Shown: positions 1 to 7,685 of the stretch, piece by piece
How positions within the stretch are numbered: position 1 is the stretch's first letter
How the letters are laid out: each line of letters begins with the position of its first letter
NCBI RefSeq assembly: GCF_022809775.1
Contig: NZ_CP094380.1
Location: forward strand, 3,137,501 to 3,201,500
DNA: 64,000 nucleotides
Direction of reading: 5' to 3'
Origin: Pseudodesulfovibrio tunisiensis
GTDB taxonomy: Bacteria; Desulfobacterota; Desulfovibrionia; Desulfovibrionales; Desulfovibrionaceae
Position numbers and translations under genes: made by a program
Notes under the pieces: generated by a model
The model's input: only the letters and a program-made list of their open reading frames with translations
Told to the model about the DNA's origin: nothing
The model's database searches: none

Positions 1-1059
1 GAGGAGCAGGGGGAAGGTCGCGCCCACGAACGCCACGTTCACCCCGGCCACTGCGCCCACCAGAAACGGCAGGAACACGGACGCCGCAAACAGGGCTGCG
101 TCGCCGCCCGCTGTCCGGGCCATTTCATCCACGACTCCGGCCGCGTGCATCACGTCCTTGAACACGAAGATGGACGCGATCACCGAAAGCATGGCCCAGA
201 GGCTCCTCTTGCCCAGCACCGCGCGCAGAAAGGGCAGGCCCAGCCGGTTCTGGATCATGACGGAGCATACGGCCGAGGCCAGTGCAGCGATCACGCCCCA
301 TTCGAACGGGATGCCCCGGGTAAACACGGACAGCGCGGTTTCCAGACCGATGGCGCCAACAATGGCCACGAGCAGAGGCAGGCCGTGGCGCAGGATGTCC
401 CGGATTCTGCCGCCTGCCCTGGGCAGGTCCGCGCTCATGGTCACGTCGCCCAGCACCCCGGGCCGCAGATAGAAGAGCCAGCCCAGTCCGAACATGGCGA
501 AGACTCCGGGCCATGTGCGCGAGATGAGTGAGGCAATGGGGATGTCGGCAAGGGCCACGGTCAGAATGATGCCCGGGTACAGGGGCCATGCCAGCTCCCA
601 TACGTGGCGGAACCAGTGGTTGATCAGGGCGAGATTGCGGCTGGAAATGGGCATGCCCTCGGCGGCTGTCCTGATCATGGGCGCGGAGAACACGGCTCCG
701 CCCGGCATGGGCAGCAGGCCGATCAGGGCCGGAAAGAACACCAGCCGCACGCGCGGGCTGCGCAGATATCCGGAGAGCGCATCCATGAGCCGCCGGGACT
801 GGCCGGACCGTTCCAGCGCGTCGGACAGCATCAGGATCAGGCCCACGATGGCCGCGAGAAAAAGGAATTTCTCCTGAGTCAGGGCGAGCGCGCTCGTGGT
901 GGCCCAGTCCATGACGCCCAGCCCGAACAGCAGGGCCATGACCAGCCCGCCCGCCAGAATGGACAGACCGAGGCTGACCTTGAAGCGGATGCCGATCAGC
1001 ATGACCGTGAAAGCGGCCACGACCTTGAGAAACGGGGCGAACTTGAGCAGCAGGTCCAC
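1..1059 (-). CDS. DUF401 family integral membrane protein (C-terminus beyond left edge)
   Basis: This gene reads leftward out of the window, so only the first 353 residues are present. The translation is strongly hydrophobic, with many membrane spans separated by short basic loops. It carries the family-typical segment LLPMPGGAVFSAPMI around residues 105-120, followed by a loop with NHWFRHVWE. This arrangement matches DUF401 membrane proteins, putative permeases of unknown substrate related to the CitMHS/ion-transporter superfamily. I place the start at GTG (1059) because a clear GGAGG lies five bases upstream; no ATG in frame is better placed. It is divergent from the small protein at 1237. 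The family assignment is from memory of motif and topology, and the substrate is unknown. Confidence 0.7.
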   Translation of the reverse strand, partial: MDLLLKFAPFLKVVAAFTVMLIGIRFKVSLGLSILAGGLVMALLFGLGVMDWATTSALALTQEKFLFLAAIVGLILMLSDALERSGQSRRLMDALSGYLRSPRVRLVFFPALIGLLPMPGGAVFSAPMIRTAAEGMPISSRNLALINHWFRHVWELAWPLYPGIILTVALADIPIASLISRTWPGVFAMFGLGWLFYLRPGVLGDVTMSADLPRAGGRIRDILRHGLPLLVAIVGAIGLETALSVFTRGIPFEWGVIAALASAVCSVMIQNRLGLPFLRAVLGKRSLWAMLSVIASIFVFKDVMHAAGVVDEMARTAGGDAALFAASVFLPFLVGAVAGVNVAFVGATFPLLL

Positions 1060-1168
1060 GAAATCCTCCGGACGGAAAAGTTGGTTGCGGAATTTTTGGG
1101 CTACTCTTTTCCCGGCCGAAAGGAAACGCCAAAATGCGTCATTTCGCAGATGCTCCCCGCGTCGGGAC

Positions 1169-1197
1169 TTGCCCGGGAACGCGCATTCCGCTACTCT
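1169..1197 (+). promoter_or_regulatory. Putative sigma70 promoter for the 1237 gene
   Basis: TTGCCC (1169-1174) and TACTCT (1192-1197) are separated by exactly 17 bases and lie about 40 bases before the ATG at 1237. The match is partial, so this is a candidate only. Confidence 0.4.
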
Positions 1198-1236
1198 GCG
1201 CGGCCTGTGCAACGGAAACTCCCGGGAGGCCCGAAC

Positions 1237-1698
1237 ATGACCGAATTGCAGATGCGCGAACACGTCTTCGCCACCGTGATGGACAGGATCGAGAAACAGG
1301 ACGATGCCAAGCGGCAGGAAGCCCTTGCCGAATACATGGCCGTGACCATGACCGGGGGCAACAGCCCGGAGCAGGTCGCCGGCATGATCCCCCCGATCAT
1401 GAAGGAACTCTACACGAAATGGGTGACCATGTTCGTGGATCGTCTCATGGAGACCGCGGACCGCAAGGCGCTGGAACTGCTTTGCGACGGCACCGAGGAG
1501 AATTCCGCGGCCCTGCTGCTCACCTATGTCATGTTTCTGGAATCCGCGCGCATGGAAAAGCAGGTTCAGGAAGACCTGAACGAATACGGTCGCAGGATGA
1601 CCGGTTCCGACGATCTCGGCGACGCTGCCGCGAATTTTCTGCGCGCCCGGCTGGCCCAGATCGCGGGGCAGGCCGGGGGACCCAAGGGCAACGCCTAG
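1237..1698 (+). CDS. Conserved hypothetical helical protein
   Basis: A 153-residue soluble, mostly alpha-helical protein of unknown function. The ATG at 1237 was chosen because GGGAGG sits seven bases upstream; the frame is open further upstream but that stretch has the composition of the opposite strand's gene. There is no signal peptide and no Cys-based motif. The sequence is charged and rich in Met, Glu and Ala, with helices such as MREHVFATVMDRIEKQ near the start and FLRARLAQIAGQA at the end. It stands alone between a divergent permease and a convergent efflux operon, ending at a shared bidirectional hairpin. I do not recognise a named family and assign no function. Confidence 0.75.
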   Translation: MTELQMREHVFATVMDRIEKQDDAKRQEALAEYMAVTMTGGNSPEQVAGMIPPIMKELYTKWVTMFVDRLMETADRKALELLCDGTEENSAALLLTYVMFLESARMEKQVQEDLNEYGRRMTGSDDLGDAAANFLRARLAQIAGQAGGPKGNA

Positions 1699-1716
1699 CT
1701 GTCACGAAATTTTGTC

Positions 1717-1762
1717 AACAGGAAGCCCGTTGCAAGCGATTGCAACGGGCTTCCTGTTGTTT
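1717..1762. terminator. Bidirectional hairpin between convergent genes
   Basis: Perfect 19-bp stem (1717-1735 with 1740-1758) closed by a GCGA loop, followed by a T-rich stretch on the plus strand. It separates the 1237 gene from the convergent RND permease ending at 1772 and can terminate both. Confidence 0.8.
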
Positions 1763-1771
1763 CTGCCTGAG

Positions 1772-4700
1772 TCAGGAGGCGGATTCGGCCTTGGTCGCTT
1801 TTGGCGAGCGGGTCAGCCGCTTCTGGAAATCATCCATGTAGGTGTAGAACACCGGGGTCAGGTACAGGGTGACCACCTGCGACAGGGCCAGCCCGCCGAC
1901 CACGGCAAGGCCGAGGGGGCGCCGGACCTCGGCCCCGGCTCCGATGCCCAGCGCAATGGGCAGTGCGCCCATGATCGCGGCCAGCGTGGTCATCATGATG
2001 GGACGGAACCGGATCACTGCGCCGTTGAACGCGGCCTCGCCCGCATCCAGTCCCTTTTTCTCTTCCTCGATGGCGAAATCCACCACCATGATGGAGTTCT
2101 TCTTCACGATGCCGATGAGCATGATCAGGCCGACCATGCCGTACAGGTCCAGATCGTAGCCGAACGCGAACAGGGTGATGAGTCCGCCCAGTGCGGCGGA
2201 TGGCAGGCCCGAAAGAATGGTCAGGGGATGGATGAAGGATTCGTAGAGCGAGCCGAGCAGGATGTAGATGGCCACGATGGCGATGAACAGCAGGAAGTAC
2301 AGGCTGTTCATGGACTCGGCAAATGCACCTGCCGTGCCTTCGAACATGGTGCTGATGGTCGGGGGCAGTTCCTTGTCCGCCAGTTCCTCGACGGCCTTTG
2401 TGATCTGGCCCAGCGAGGTGCCGGGCCTGCCGCTGAACGCATAGGTCACGGACTGGAGCTGGCCCGTGTGGTTGACCGTGACCGGGCCGAGGCTCTCCCG
2501 GATCGTGCACAGTGCATCCAGCCGGATCAGGTCCCCGGAATCCGCGCGCACGTAGAGCATGGACAGGGCGTCGTGGTTGCGCTGGAATTCCGGCTTGAGC
2601 TGCATGATGACCTTGTATTCGTCCGTGGTGGCGTAGATCGTGGAAATCTGGCGTTCGCCGTAGGCCGTGAACAGCGCGCTTTCGATCTGCCGGGCTGAGA
2701 CGCCGAGGCTGGCGGCCAGATTCCGATCGATGTCCAGCTCCACATGCGGGCTGGTCATCTGGAGGTCGCTGTTCACGCCCGTGAGCAGGGGATGCCTGCG
2801 CAGGCTGGCCTCGAATTTCGCTGCGTCGGGATAGAGTCGGTCCGGGTCCGGGGAGAGCAGGGTGAACAGGTAGTCGCCCTTGGCCTGCTTGCCGCCGATG
2901 GGAATCATGGGCGGGTTGACCAGAAAGGTGGCCAGTCCGGGGATGGCATTGGTCGGTCCCCACATGGATTGGATGATTGCATCGATGTCGGGCCGTTCAC
3001 CCTGCGGTTTGAGCAGGGCGATGGCCATGCCCTGATTCGTCAGGGGAACGCCGATGATCTGGATGTCGCTTTCCACGCTCGGAGTGTTGGCGAAGATCGG
3101 GAACAGCCTTGATTGGTGCCGCTCCATGGATTCGTAGGAAATGCCCTGCCGCGCCTGCGTGAAGCCCATGATCACGCCCTGGTCGTCGCTGGGCAGGAAG
3201 CCCTTGGGAATGACCACGAATGCCCATGCCGTGACCCCGAGCATGACCACGGAGGCGAGCAGGGTGCCCAGCCTGTGGCGGATGCAGAAGCGCAGGCTGG
3301 CGCGATATCCGCGCAGCAGCCTGTCGAACAGGGGATCGGACTCGGCAAGGCGGCTCTTTTCACGCAGCATCCGGCTGGCAAGCATGGGCGTGAGGGACAG
3401 GGAGACCACGCCCGAGACCAGTACGGCCGTGGCAATGGTCAGGGCAAATTCGTGCAGCACCCGGCCGATGATTCCGGCCATGAACACGATGGGCACGAAC
3501 ACGATGGCCAGCGACAGGGTCATGGACACGATGGTGAACCCGATTTCCCCGGCTCCGTCGCGCGCGGCCTGCATCGGGGGCTTGCCCATCTCCAGATGAC
3601 GCACCACGTTTTCGATCATCACGATGGCGTCGTCCACCACGAATCCCACGGACAGGGTCAGGGCCATGAGCGAAAACGTGTCCAGCGTGAACCCGAGCAG
3701 ATGCATGACCGCAAAGGTCGCCACGATGGAAAACGGGATGGCCACGGACGAGATGAACGTGCTCGCCGGATTGCGCAGGAACACGAACACCACCATGATC
3801 ACCAGAGCCACGGCAAGGCCGAGGGTGAACTGCACGTCCTGCACGGAATCGCGGATGAATTCGCTCTTGTCGTGCACGATGGTCATGTCGAGGCCCGCAG
3901 GCATCTGGGAGCGGATCCACGGCAGCTTTTCCCGGATGTCGTCCACGATTTCGATGGTGTTGGTGCCGGGCTGGCGCTTGATCGCGATGGTCAGGCTGCG
4001 CTTGCCGTTCCGCCACGAGCTGAACCGCTCGTACTTGACCCCGTCCTCTACTGCGCCGAGCTCGTCCAGCCGCACGGGTTGGCCGTCCTTCCACGCCACG
4101 ATCTGCCCCCGGTACTGGTCCGCCCTGTACAACTGGCCGTCCGCATCCAGAGTCAGGGATTCCTCCCTGCCTTCCAGATTGCCCAGCGGCAGGTTCACGT
4201 TGGCATCGGTCACGGACTGCATGACCTCGTCGATGCCCAGCCCGCGCGAGGCCAGTTCCCTCGGGTCCAGACGCACGCGCACCGCGTACTGCTGTTCCCC
4301 GTATATCTCGACCTGGGCCACGCCCGGAATCATGGAAACGGTCTGGGTCAGAAAGGTCTTGGCATAGTCGTTCACCGTGTACAGGGGCAGGGTGTCGGAC
4401 TGGAGCGAAATGTACAGGATCGGGCTGTCCGCCGGGTTCACCTTTTCGAAGGCCGGTTCGTCGGTCATGTCGTCCGGCAGTTCGCCCTCGGCCCGGGAAA
4501 TCGCGGCCTGCACGTCCATGGCCGCGCTGTCGATGTCCCGGTCCAGATCGAATTGCAGGGTGACTGTGGTACTGCCCAGCGAGTTGACCGAACTCATGGA
4601 ATCCAGCCCGGCTATGGTGGCGAATTCCCGTTCAAGGGGCGAGGCCACGCTGGAGGCCATGGTGGACGGGCTGGCCCCGGACAGGGTTGCGTCCACCTGA

Positions 4701-4834
4701 ATCGTGGGAAATTCCACGGCCGGAAGATAGCTGACCGGCATGTTCGCATACGAGACAAGGCCGAAGAACAGCAGGCCGAGCATGGCCAGCGTGGTCATGA
4801 CCGGACGCTGGATGAACAGGTCCGTGCCGCGCAT
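1772..4834 (-). CDS. RND family efflux transporter, inner-membrane permease
   Basis: Proton-driven RND pump of the hydrophobe/amphiphile (AcrB/MdtC) type, about 1020 residues as usual for the family. It has a first TM helix near residues 12-30, a large periplasmic loop, a TM cluster around 330-540 including the paired acidic residues of TM4 in VGFVVDDAIVMIENV, a second periplasmic loop, and a C-terminal TM cluster from about 850. It would export drugs or amphiphilic compounds with the membrane-fusion protein encoded just upstream and an outer-membrane channel encoded elsewhere. A GTG at 4837 is directly followed by the ATG at 4834; I prefer the ATG because GGGAGG is then six bases away. The ATG overlaps the TGA of the upstream gene (TGATG), suggesting translational coupling. 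The substrate cannot be read from sequence. Confidence 0.93.
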   Translation of the reverse strand: MRGTDLFIQRPVMTTLAMLGLLFFGLVSYANMPVSYLPAVEFPTIQVDATLSGASPSTMASSVASPLEREFATIAGLDSMSSVNSLGSTTVTLQFDLDRDIDSAAMDVQAAISRAEGELPDDMTDEPAFEKVNPADSPILYISLQSDTLPLYTVNDYAKTFLTQTVSMIPGVAQVEIYGEQQYAVRVRLDPRELASRGLGIDEVMQSVTDANVNLPLGNLEGREESLTLDADGQLYRADQYRGQIVAWKDGQPVRLDELGAVEDGVKYERFSSWRNGKRSLTIAIKRQPGTNTIEIVDDIREKLPWIRSQMPAGLDMTIVHDKSEFIRDSVQDVQFTLGLAVALVIMVVFVFLRNPASTFISSVAIPFSIVATFAVMHLLGFTLDTFSLMALTLSVGFVVDDAIVMIENVVRHLEMGKPPMQAARDGAGEIGFTIVSMTLSLAIVFVPIVFMAGIIGRVLHEFALTIATAVLVSGVVSLSLTPMLASRMLREKSRLAESDPLFDRLLRGYRASLRFCIRHRLGTLLASVVMLGVTAWAFVVIPKGFLPSDDQGVIMGFTQARQGISYESMERHQSRLFPIFANTPSVESDIQIIGVPLTNQGMAIALLKPQGERPDIDAIIQSMWGPTNAIPGLATFLVNPPMIPIGGKQAKGDYLFTLLSPDPDRLYPDAAKFEASLRRHPLLTGVNSDLQMTSPHVELDIDRNLAASLGVSARQIESALFTAYGERQISTIYATTDEYKVIMQLKPEFQRNHDALSMLYVRADSGDLIRLDALCTIRESLGPVTVNHTGQLQSVTYAFSGRPGTSLGQITKAVEELADKELPPTISTMFEGTAGAFAESMNSLYFLLFIAIVAIYILLGSLYESFIHPLTILSGLPSAALGGLITLFAFGYDLDLYGMVGLIMLIGIVKKNSIMVVDFAIEEEKKGLDAGEAAFNGAVIRFRPIMMTTLAAIMGALPIALGIGAGAEVRRPLGLAVVGGLALSQVVTLYLTPVFYTYMDDFQKRLTRSPKATKAESAS

Positions 4835-6054
4835 CACGAGCCTCCCTTGTCCGAACCGTCCTGCGTTTCGGGACCGGATGCGTCATCGGAATCGCCGGTG
4901 TCGTGTCCCCTGGCTGTTTCCGTTTCCTTTTCCTGCGTTCCGTCCTGTTTCGTGGCCGGCACAATGCTCACGGCCGCGTCCGGATGGAGTCGGAACATGC
5001 CGTCCGTGACCACGGTTTCCCCGGGTTTCACGCCCTGCTTCAGCACCACTTCGTCATCGTCCCGCTGGAGCACCTGCACGGGCCGCATCGTGGCCTTGTC
5101 CTGCTCCACCACGAATACGTAGTGCCCGTCCGGGCCTTTCTGCACGGACTGGGATGGCAGGTGCACCGCATTCGGAATGGTGCTCAGAATCAGGGTCACG
5201 GCCACGAACTGGCCGGGCCAGAGCCGCTGGTCCTTGTTGGGAAATCGTGCCTTGAGGTTGATCATGGCCGTGGCCGGATTGACCCAGTTGTCCACGAAGG
5301 TGAGCTGTCCTGTGGCCGGATCATTCTCCATGCCGGAAACCTCGGCTGTCACGGTCAGGTCCTCGTCCACAACATGCCCGCGCACCAGTTTCAGGTAGCG
5401 GCCCGGAATGGAAAAGACCACGTCCGCCGGGGACACGGTTTTCACGCTCACCAGTTCCGTGCTGTCCTGTGATACCAGATTGCCCTCGTCCAGCAGGGTG
5501 CTGCCCGCAATGCCGTCGATGGGCGAGGTGACCCGGGTGAACGTGACGTTGCGCCCGGCGATTCCTGCCTGCGCAAGGTCCGCTTCCATGGCCTTGTGCG
5601 CGGATTCGTACGCGGTCTGTTTCTGCTCGAATTCGTCGCGCGAGACCACGCCCTGATCATACAGGCTCTTGAAGCGCAGATAGTCCTTCTGCGCCATTTC
5701 CGCCTGCGCCCGGTCGCGGGCCACGTCGGCCTGTGCGCCCTTTTGCGTGAACACGTAGCTTTCCGGGTCGATGGTGTACATGAGCTGTCCGGCGCGCACA
5801 TGGTCGCCGTCCAGAAAATGGATGCGCAGAATCTGGCCGCTCACCTGTGGCTTGAGCGTCACGGAATTGGAGGCCTTGACCGTGCCCACCCCCTTGATGG
5901 TGCGCAGGGCGTTCCGGGCCTCGGCCTTGACCACGGACACGGGAACCGGAGGCGGCGCCTGCGGTTTTTCCTTGTCCGTGCAGCCGGAAATCAGGGCGAG
6001 CATGATGAGCGTCGCCAGAAGCAGGGCGGACCGGAAACGGGCGCGGAAAGGCAT
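4834..6054 (-). CDS. RND efflux periplasmic adaptor (membrane fusion lipoprotein)
   Basis: Adaptor subunit (AcrA/HlyD family, 406 residues) linking the RND permease to an outer-membrane channel. The N-terminus has a basic start, a hydrophobic stretch and a lipobox LISGC, predicting lipidation at about Cys25 and anchoring in the inner membrane. A biotinyl-lipoyl-like barrel follows near residues 60-100 (GVGTVKASNSVTLKPQVSG), then a coiled-coil hairpin around 105-165 and a beta-barrel domain. The C-terminal tail is low-complexity and acidic (repeated E/D/T), which is not typical. It is the first gene of a two-gene operon, and its stop codon overlaps the permease start. Promoter and operator-like elements lie directly upstream. 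Confidence 0.92.
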   Translation of the reverse strand: MPFRARFRSALLLATLIMLALISGCTDKEKPQAPPPVPVSVVKAEARNALRTIKGVGTVKASNSVTLKPQVSGQILRIHFLDGDHVRAGQLMYTIDPESYVFTQKGAQADVARDRAQAEMAQKDYLRFKSLYDQGVVSRDEFEQKQTAYESAHKAMEADLAQAGIAGRNVTFTRVTSPIDGIAGSTLLDEGNLVSQDSTELVSVKTVSPADVVFSIPGRYLKLVRGHVVDEDLTVTAEVSGMENDPATGQLTFVDNWVNPATAMINLKARFPNKDQRLWPGQFVAVTLILSTIPNAVHLPSQSVQKGPDGHYVFVVEQDKATMRPVQVLQRDDDEVVLKQGVKPGETVVTDGMFRLHPDAAVSIVPATKQDGTQEKETETARGHDTGDSDDASGPETQDGSDKGGS

Positions 6055-6069
6055 GCGGGCCTCCGTGTT

Positions 6070-6123
6070 GCTGGAAGTGAGGGAACTGCTTCCAGCTATA
6101 CAAAGGCCGGGGAATTACGGCAA
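6070..6123 (-). promoter_or_regulatory. Promoter and palindromic operator of the RND efflux operon
   Basis: Read on the minus strand: TTGCCG (6118-6123), a 17-base spacer, then TATAGC (6095-6100). An inverted repeat GCTGGAAG (6070-6077) / CTTCCAGC (6089-6096) with an 11-base spacer overlaps the -10 box and lies just before the adaptor gene. This geometry suits a repressor operator. No regulator gene is adjacent, so the cognate factor is unknown. Confidence 0.6.
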
Positions 6124-6161
6124 GGGGGGGATTGCCTTCGGAGGTTTCCCTTTCCGGAAGG

Positions 6162-6719
6162 CTAAGGCTCGATGCGGCGGATGATGCGGGCCGGATTGCC
6201 GCCCACCATGGTGCACGGCGGCACGTCCTTCGTGACCACGGCTCCGGCTGCGACCATGGCGTTTTCTCCCACGGTCACGCCCGGGCACAGGATGGCCCCG
6301 CCGCCGATCCAGACATTGTCGCCCACGGTCACGGCATGCCCGTATTCCAGCCCCGAAAGCCGTTTCGACGCCTCCACCGGATGGGTGGCCGTGTACACGG
6401 ACACGGACGGGCCGAACTTGACGTTGCTGCCGATGCGGACCATCCCCGGGTCCAGAATCGTGCACCCGAAATTGAAGAACACGTTGTCGCCGAGTAGGAT
6501 GTTGCACCCGTAGTCGCAGAAAAAAGGCGGTTCGATGAGTACGCCGGCCCCCATGGCGCCGAAGAGTCGGCGCAGCAGGGCAGTGCGTTCCTCCTTCCGG
6601 TCCGGAGCCGAGTCGTTGAATGCCTTGAACAACTGCCGCGCCTTGAGGCGCAGGGCATTCAGTTCCTCGTCATCCGCGTTGTACGCGAGCCCCTGAATCA
6701 TTTTTCGGAATTCGGTCAT
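6162..6719 (-). CDS. Maltose/galactoside O-acetyltransferase-like hexapeptide protein
   Basis: A 185-residue acetyl-CoA-dependent O-acetyltransferase of the LacA/Maa/NodL class, cytoplasmic and presumably trimeric. An N-terminal helical Mac domain (GLAYNADDEEL, residues 10-20) precedes the left-handed beta-helix built of hexapeptide repeats. The catalytic His lies in the TATHPVEASKR segment near residue 112, and the terminal VGGNPARIIRRI is family-typical. The ATG at 6719 is preferred over an upstream in-frame start because GAGGA is correctly placed before it and the Mac domain starts there. It lies 19 bases after the TPR gene and is probably co-transcribed. The acceptor sugar cannot be deduced. 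Confidence 0.85.
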   Translation of the reverse strand: MTEFRKMIQGLAYNADDEELNALRLKARQLFKAFNDSAPDRKEERTALLRRLFGAMGAGVLIEPPFFCDYGCNILLGDNVFFNFGCTILDPGMVRIGSNVKFGPSVSVYTATHPVEASKRLSGLEYGHAVTVGDNVWIGGGAILCPGVTVGENAMVAAGAVVTKDVPPCTMVGGNPARIIRRIEP

Positions 6720-6738
6720 GACATCCTCGTCGGGCGGG

Positions 6739-7266
6739 TCAGCCAATGGCCGTGCCGCATTGGGCAATGGCCTGTTCCACGGATTCGGCAACCTCTTCCG
6801 GCGGGTCTGCGACCCCGGATTCCATGAGGCCCACCTGAAGGTTCAGCTCGCGTTGCACCGGGATGGCATTGGTGTTGAAATACCGTTTCCAGAGCGGCAC
6901 GGCCTTTTCCGGGCGTTCCAGCCGCACCATGGTCAGCCCCAGATACAGGAACGCGTCCCTGTATTCCCGGTCCAGTCGCAGACAGCGTTCGAATTCCAGC
7001 TTGGCCTGACGGTACATGCCCAGCCGGTACAGGCTCACGCCCAGACGGTAGCGCACGTCCGCATCGTTCTTGTCGGACTGGATGTATTCCTTGTACCCGT
7101 CCCGGGCTTCTTCCCACCTGCCGTCCACATAGGCCGCATTGGCCTCCCTGATCACGTCCACGGTGTCTGCCGTGGCCGCAATGGGCTGGTCCGGGTCTTC
7201 CTTCCTGAATCGGCGAACCGCGCCAAACAGGAAATTGCGGCGCGCCTTGTTGATCTTGTCGGCCAT
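6739..7266 (-). CDS. Tetratricopeptide repeat protein
   Basis: A 175-residue soluble protein with about three TPR units between residues 40 and 150: a repeat beginning ANAAYVDGRWEEARDGYKEY, one with YRLGVSLYRLGMYRQAKLEF, and one with LYLGLTMVRLERPEKAVPLW. TPRs serve as protein-protein scaffolds, and no partner is evident. The N-terminus has RRNFLFG, which resembles a Tat motif, but no hydrophobic core follows, so I do not call it exported. An AGGAGG ribosome site precedes the ATG. It heads a probable two-gene unit with the acetyltransferase. Confidence 0.85.
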   Translation of the reverse strand: MADKINKARRNFLFGAVRRFRKEDPDQPIAATADTVDVIREANAAYVDGRWEEARDGYKEYIQSDKNDADVRYRLGVSLYRLGMYRQAKLEFERCLRLDREYRDAFLYLGLTMVRLERPEKAVPLWKRYFNTNAIPVQRELNLQVGLMESGVADPPEEVAESVEQAIAQCGTAIG

Positions 7267-7297
7267 GGGTCTCCTCCTCTCATGAGAACGCGCGCAC

Positions 7298-7325
7298 AGG
7301 ATACGGATTATTTCCCCCGGGTCAA
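7298..7325 (-). promoter_or_regulatory. Putative promoter of the TPR/acetyltransferase unit
   Basis: On the minus strand, TTGACC (7320-7325), a 16-base spacer and TATCCT (7298-7303) lie about 30 bases before the TPR start codon. The spacing is one base shorter than optimal. Confidence 0.45.
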
Positions 7326-7328
7326 CAT

Positions 7329-7620
7329 CAGGCTGTCCCGAAAGGGCAATCTGCTGCGTTGCTGCGAAAGGGACAAATCCTCGCGTATTTTGTATACGCG
7401 TCGGCCTTGTCCCTTTCTTGCGCCTTGCATCTTACCCTTTCGGAACAGCCTGATAATCGTGAGGCAATCTGCTGCGTTGCTGCGAAAGGGACAAACCCTC
7501 GCGTATTTTGTATACGCGTCGGCCTTGTCCCTTTCTTGCGCCTTGCATTTCACCCTTTCGGAACCGCCTGAGAATTGTGAGGCAATCTGCTGCGTTGCTG
7601 CGAAAGGGGGCAGCCTGCTC
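7329..7620. repeat. Tandem palindromic repeat array 1 (118-bp period, 2 full + 1 partial units)
   Basis: Three head-to-tail units begin their core (CTGCTGCGTTGCTGC) at 7351, 7469 and 7587, a period of 118 bp. In unit 1 the nested stems are: outer arms AGGCTGT...ACAGCCT, then GAAAGGGACAA (7366-7376) with TTGTCCCTTTC (7407-7417), and innermost CGCGTAT (7382-7388) with ATACGCG (7394-7400). Unit 3 is truncated after its left arm. The array fills most of the 419-base gap between the TPR gene and the divergent AOR gene. The remainder holds the TPR promoter on the left and, on the right (7621-7685), only a ribosome site and a short motif also seen next to array 2. No coding gene is supported here. 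Confidence 0.9.
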
Positions 7621-7685
7621 GTGTGACGATTCCGGGAATGCTTCGGGCGGTTGCAATTCCCTTGGGTTCATGAAAGGAAACCCGC

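Noticed and set aside
3113..5122. Large plus-strand ORF opposite the RND genes
   Set aside because: His/Arg/Gly-rich shadow of a high-GC coding strand with no ribosome site.
6739..7266. RRNFLFG at the TPR protein start as a Tat signal
   Set aside because: No hydrophobic core follows; the next residues are charged.
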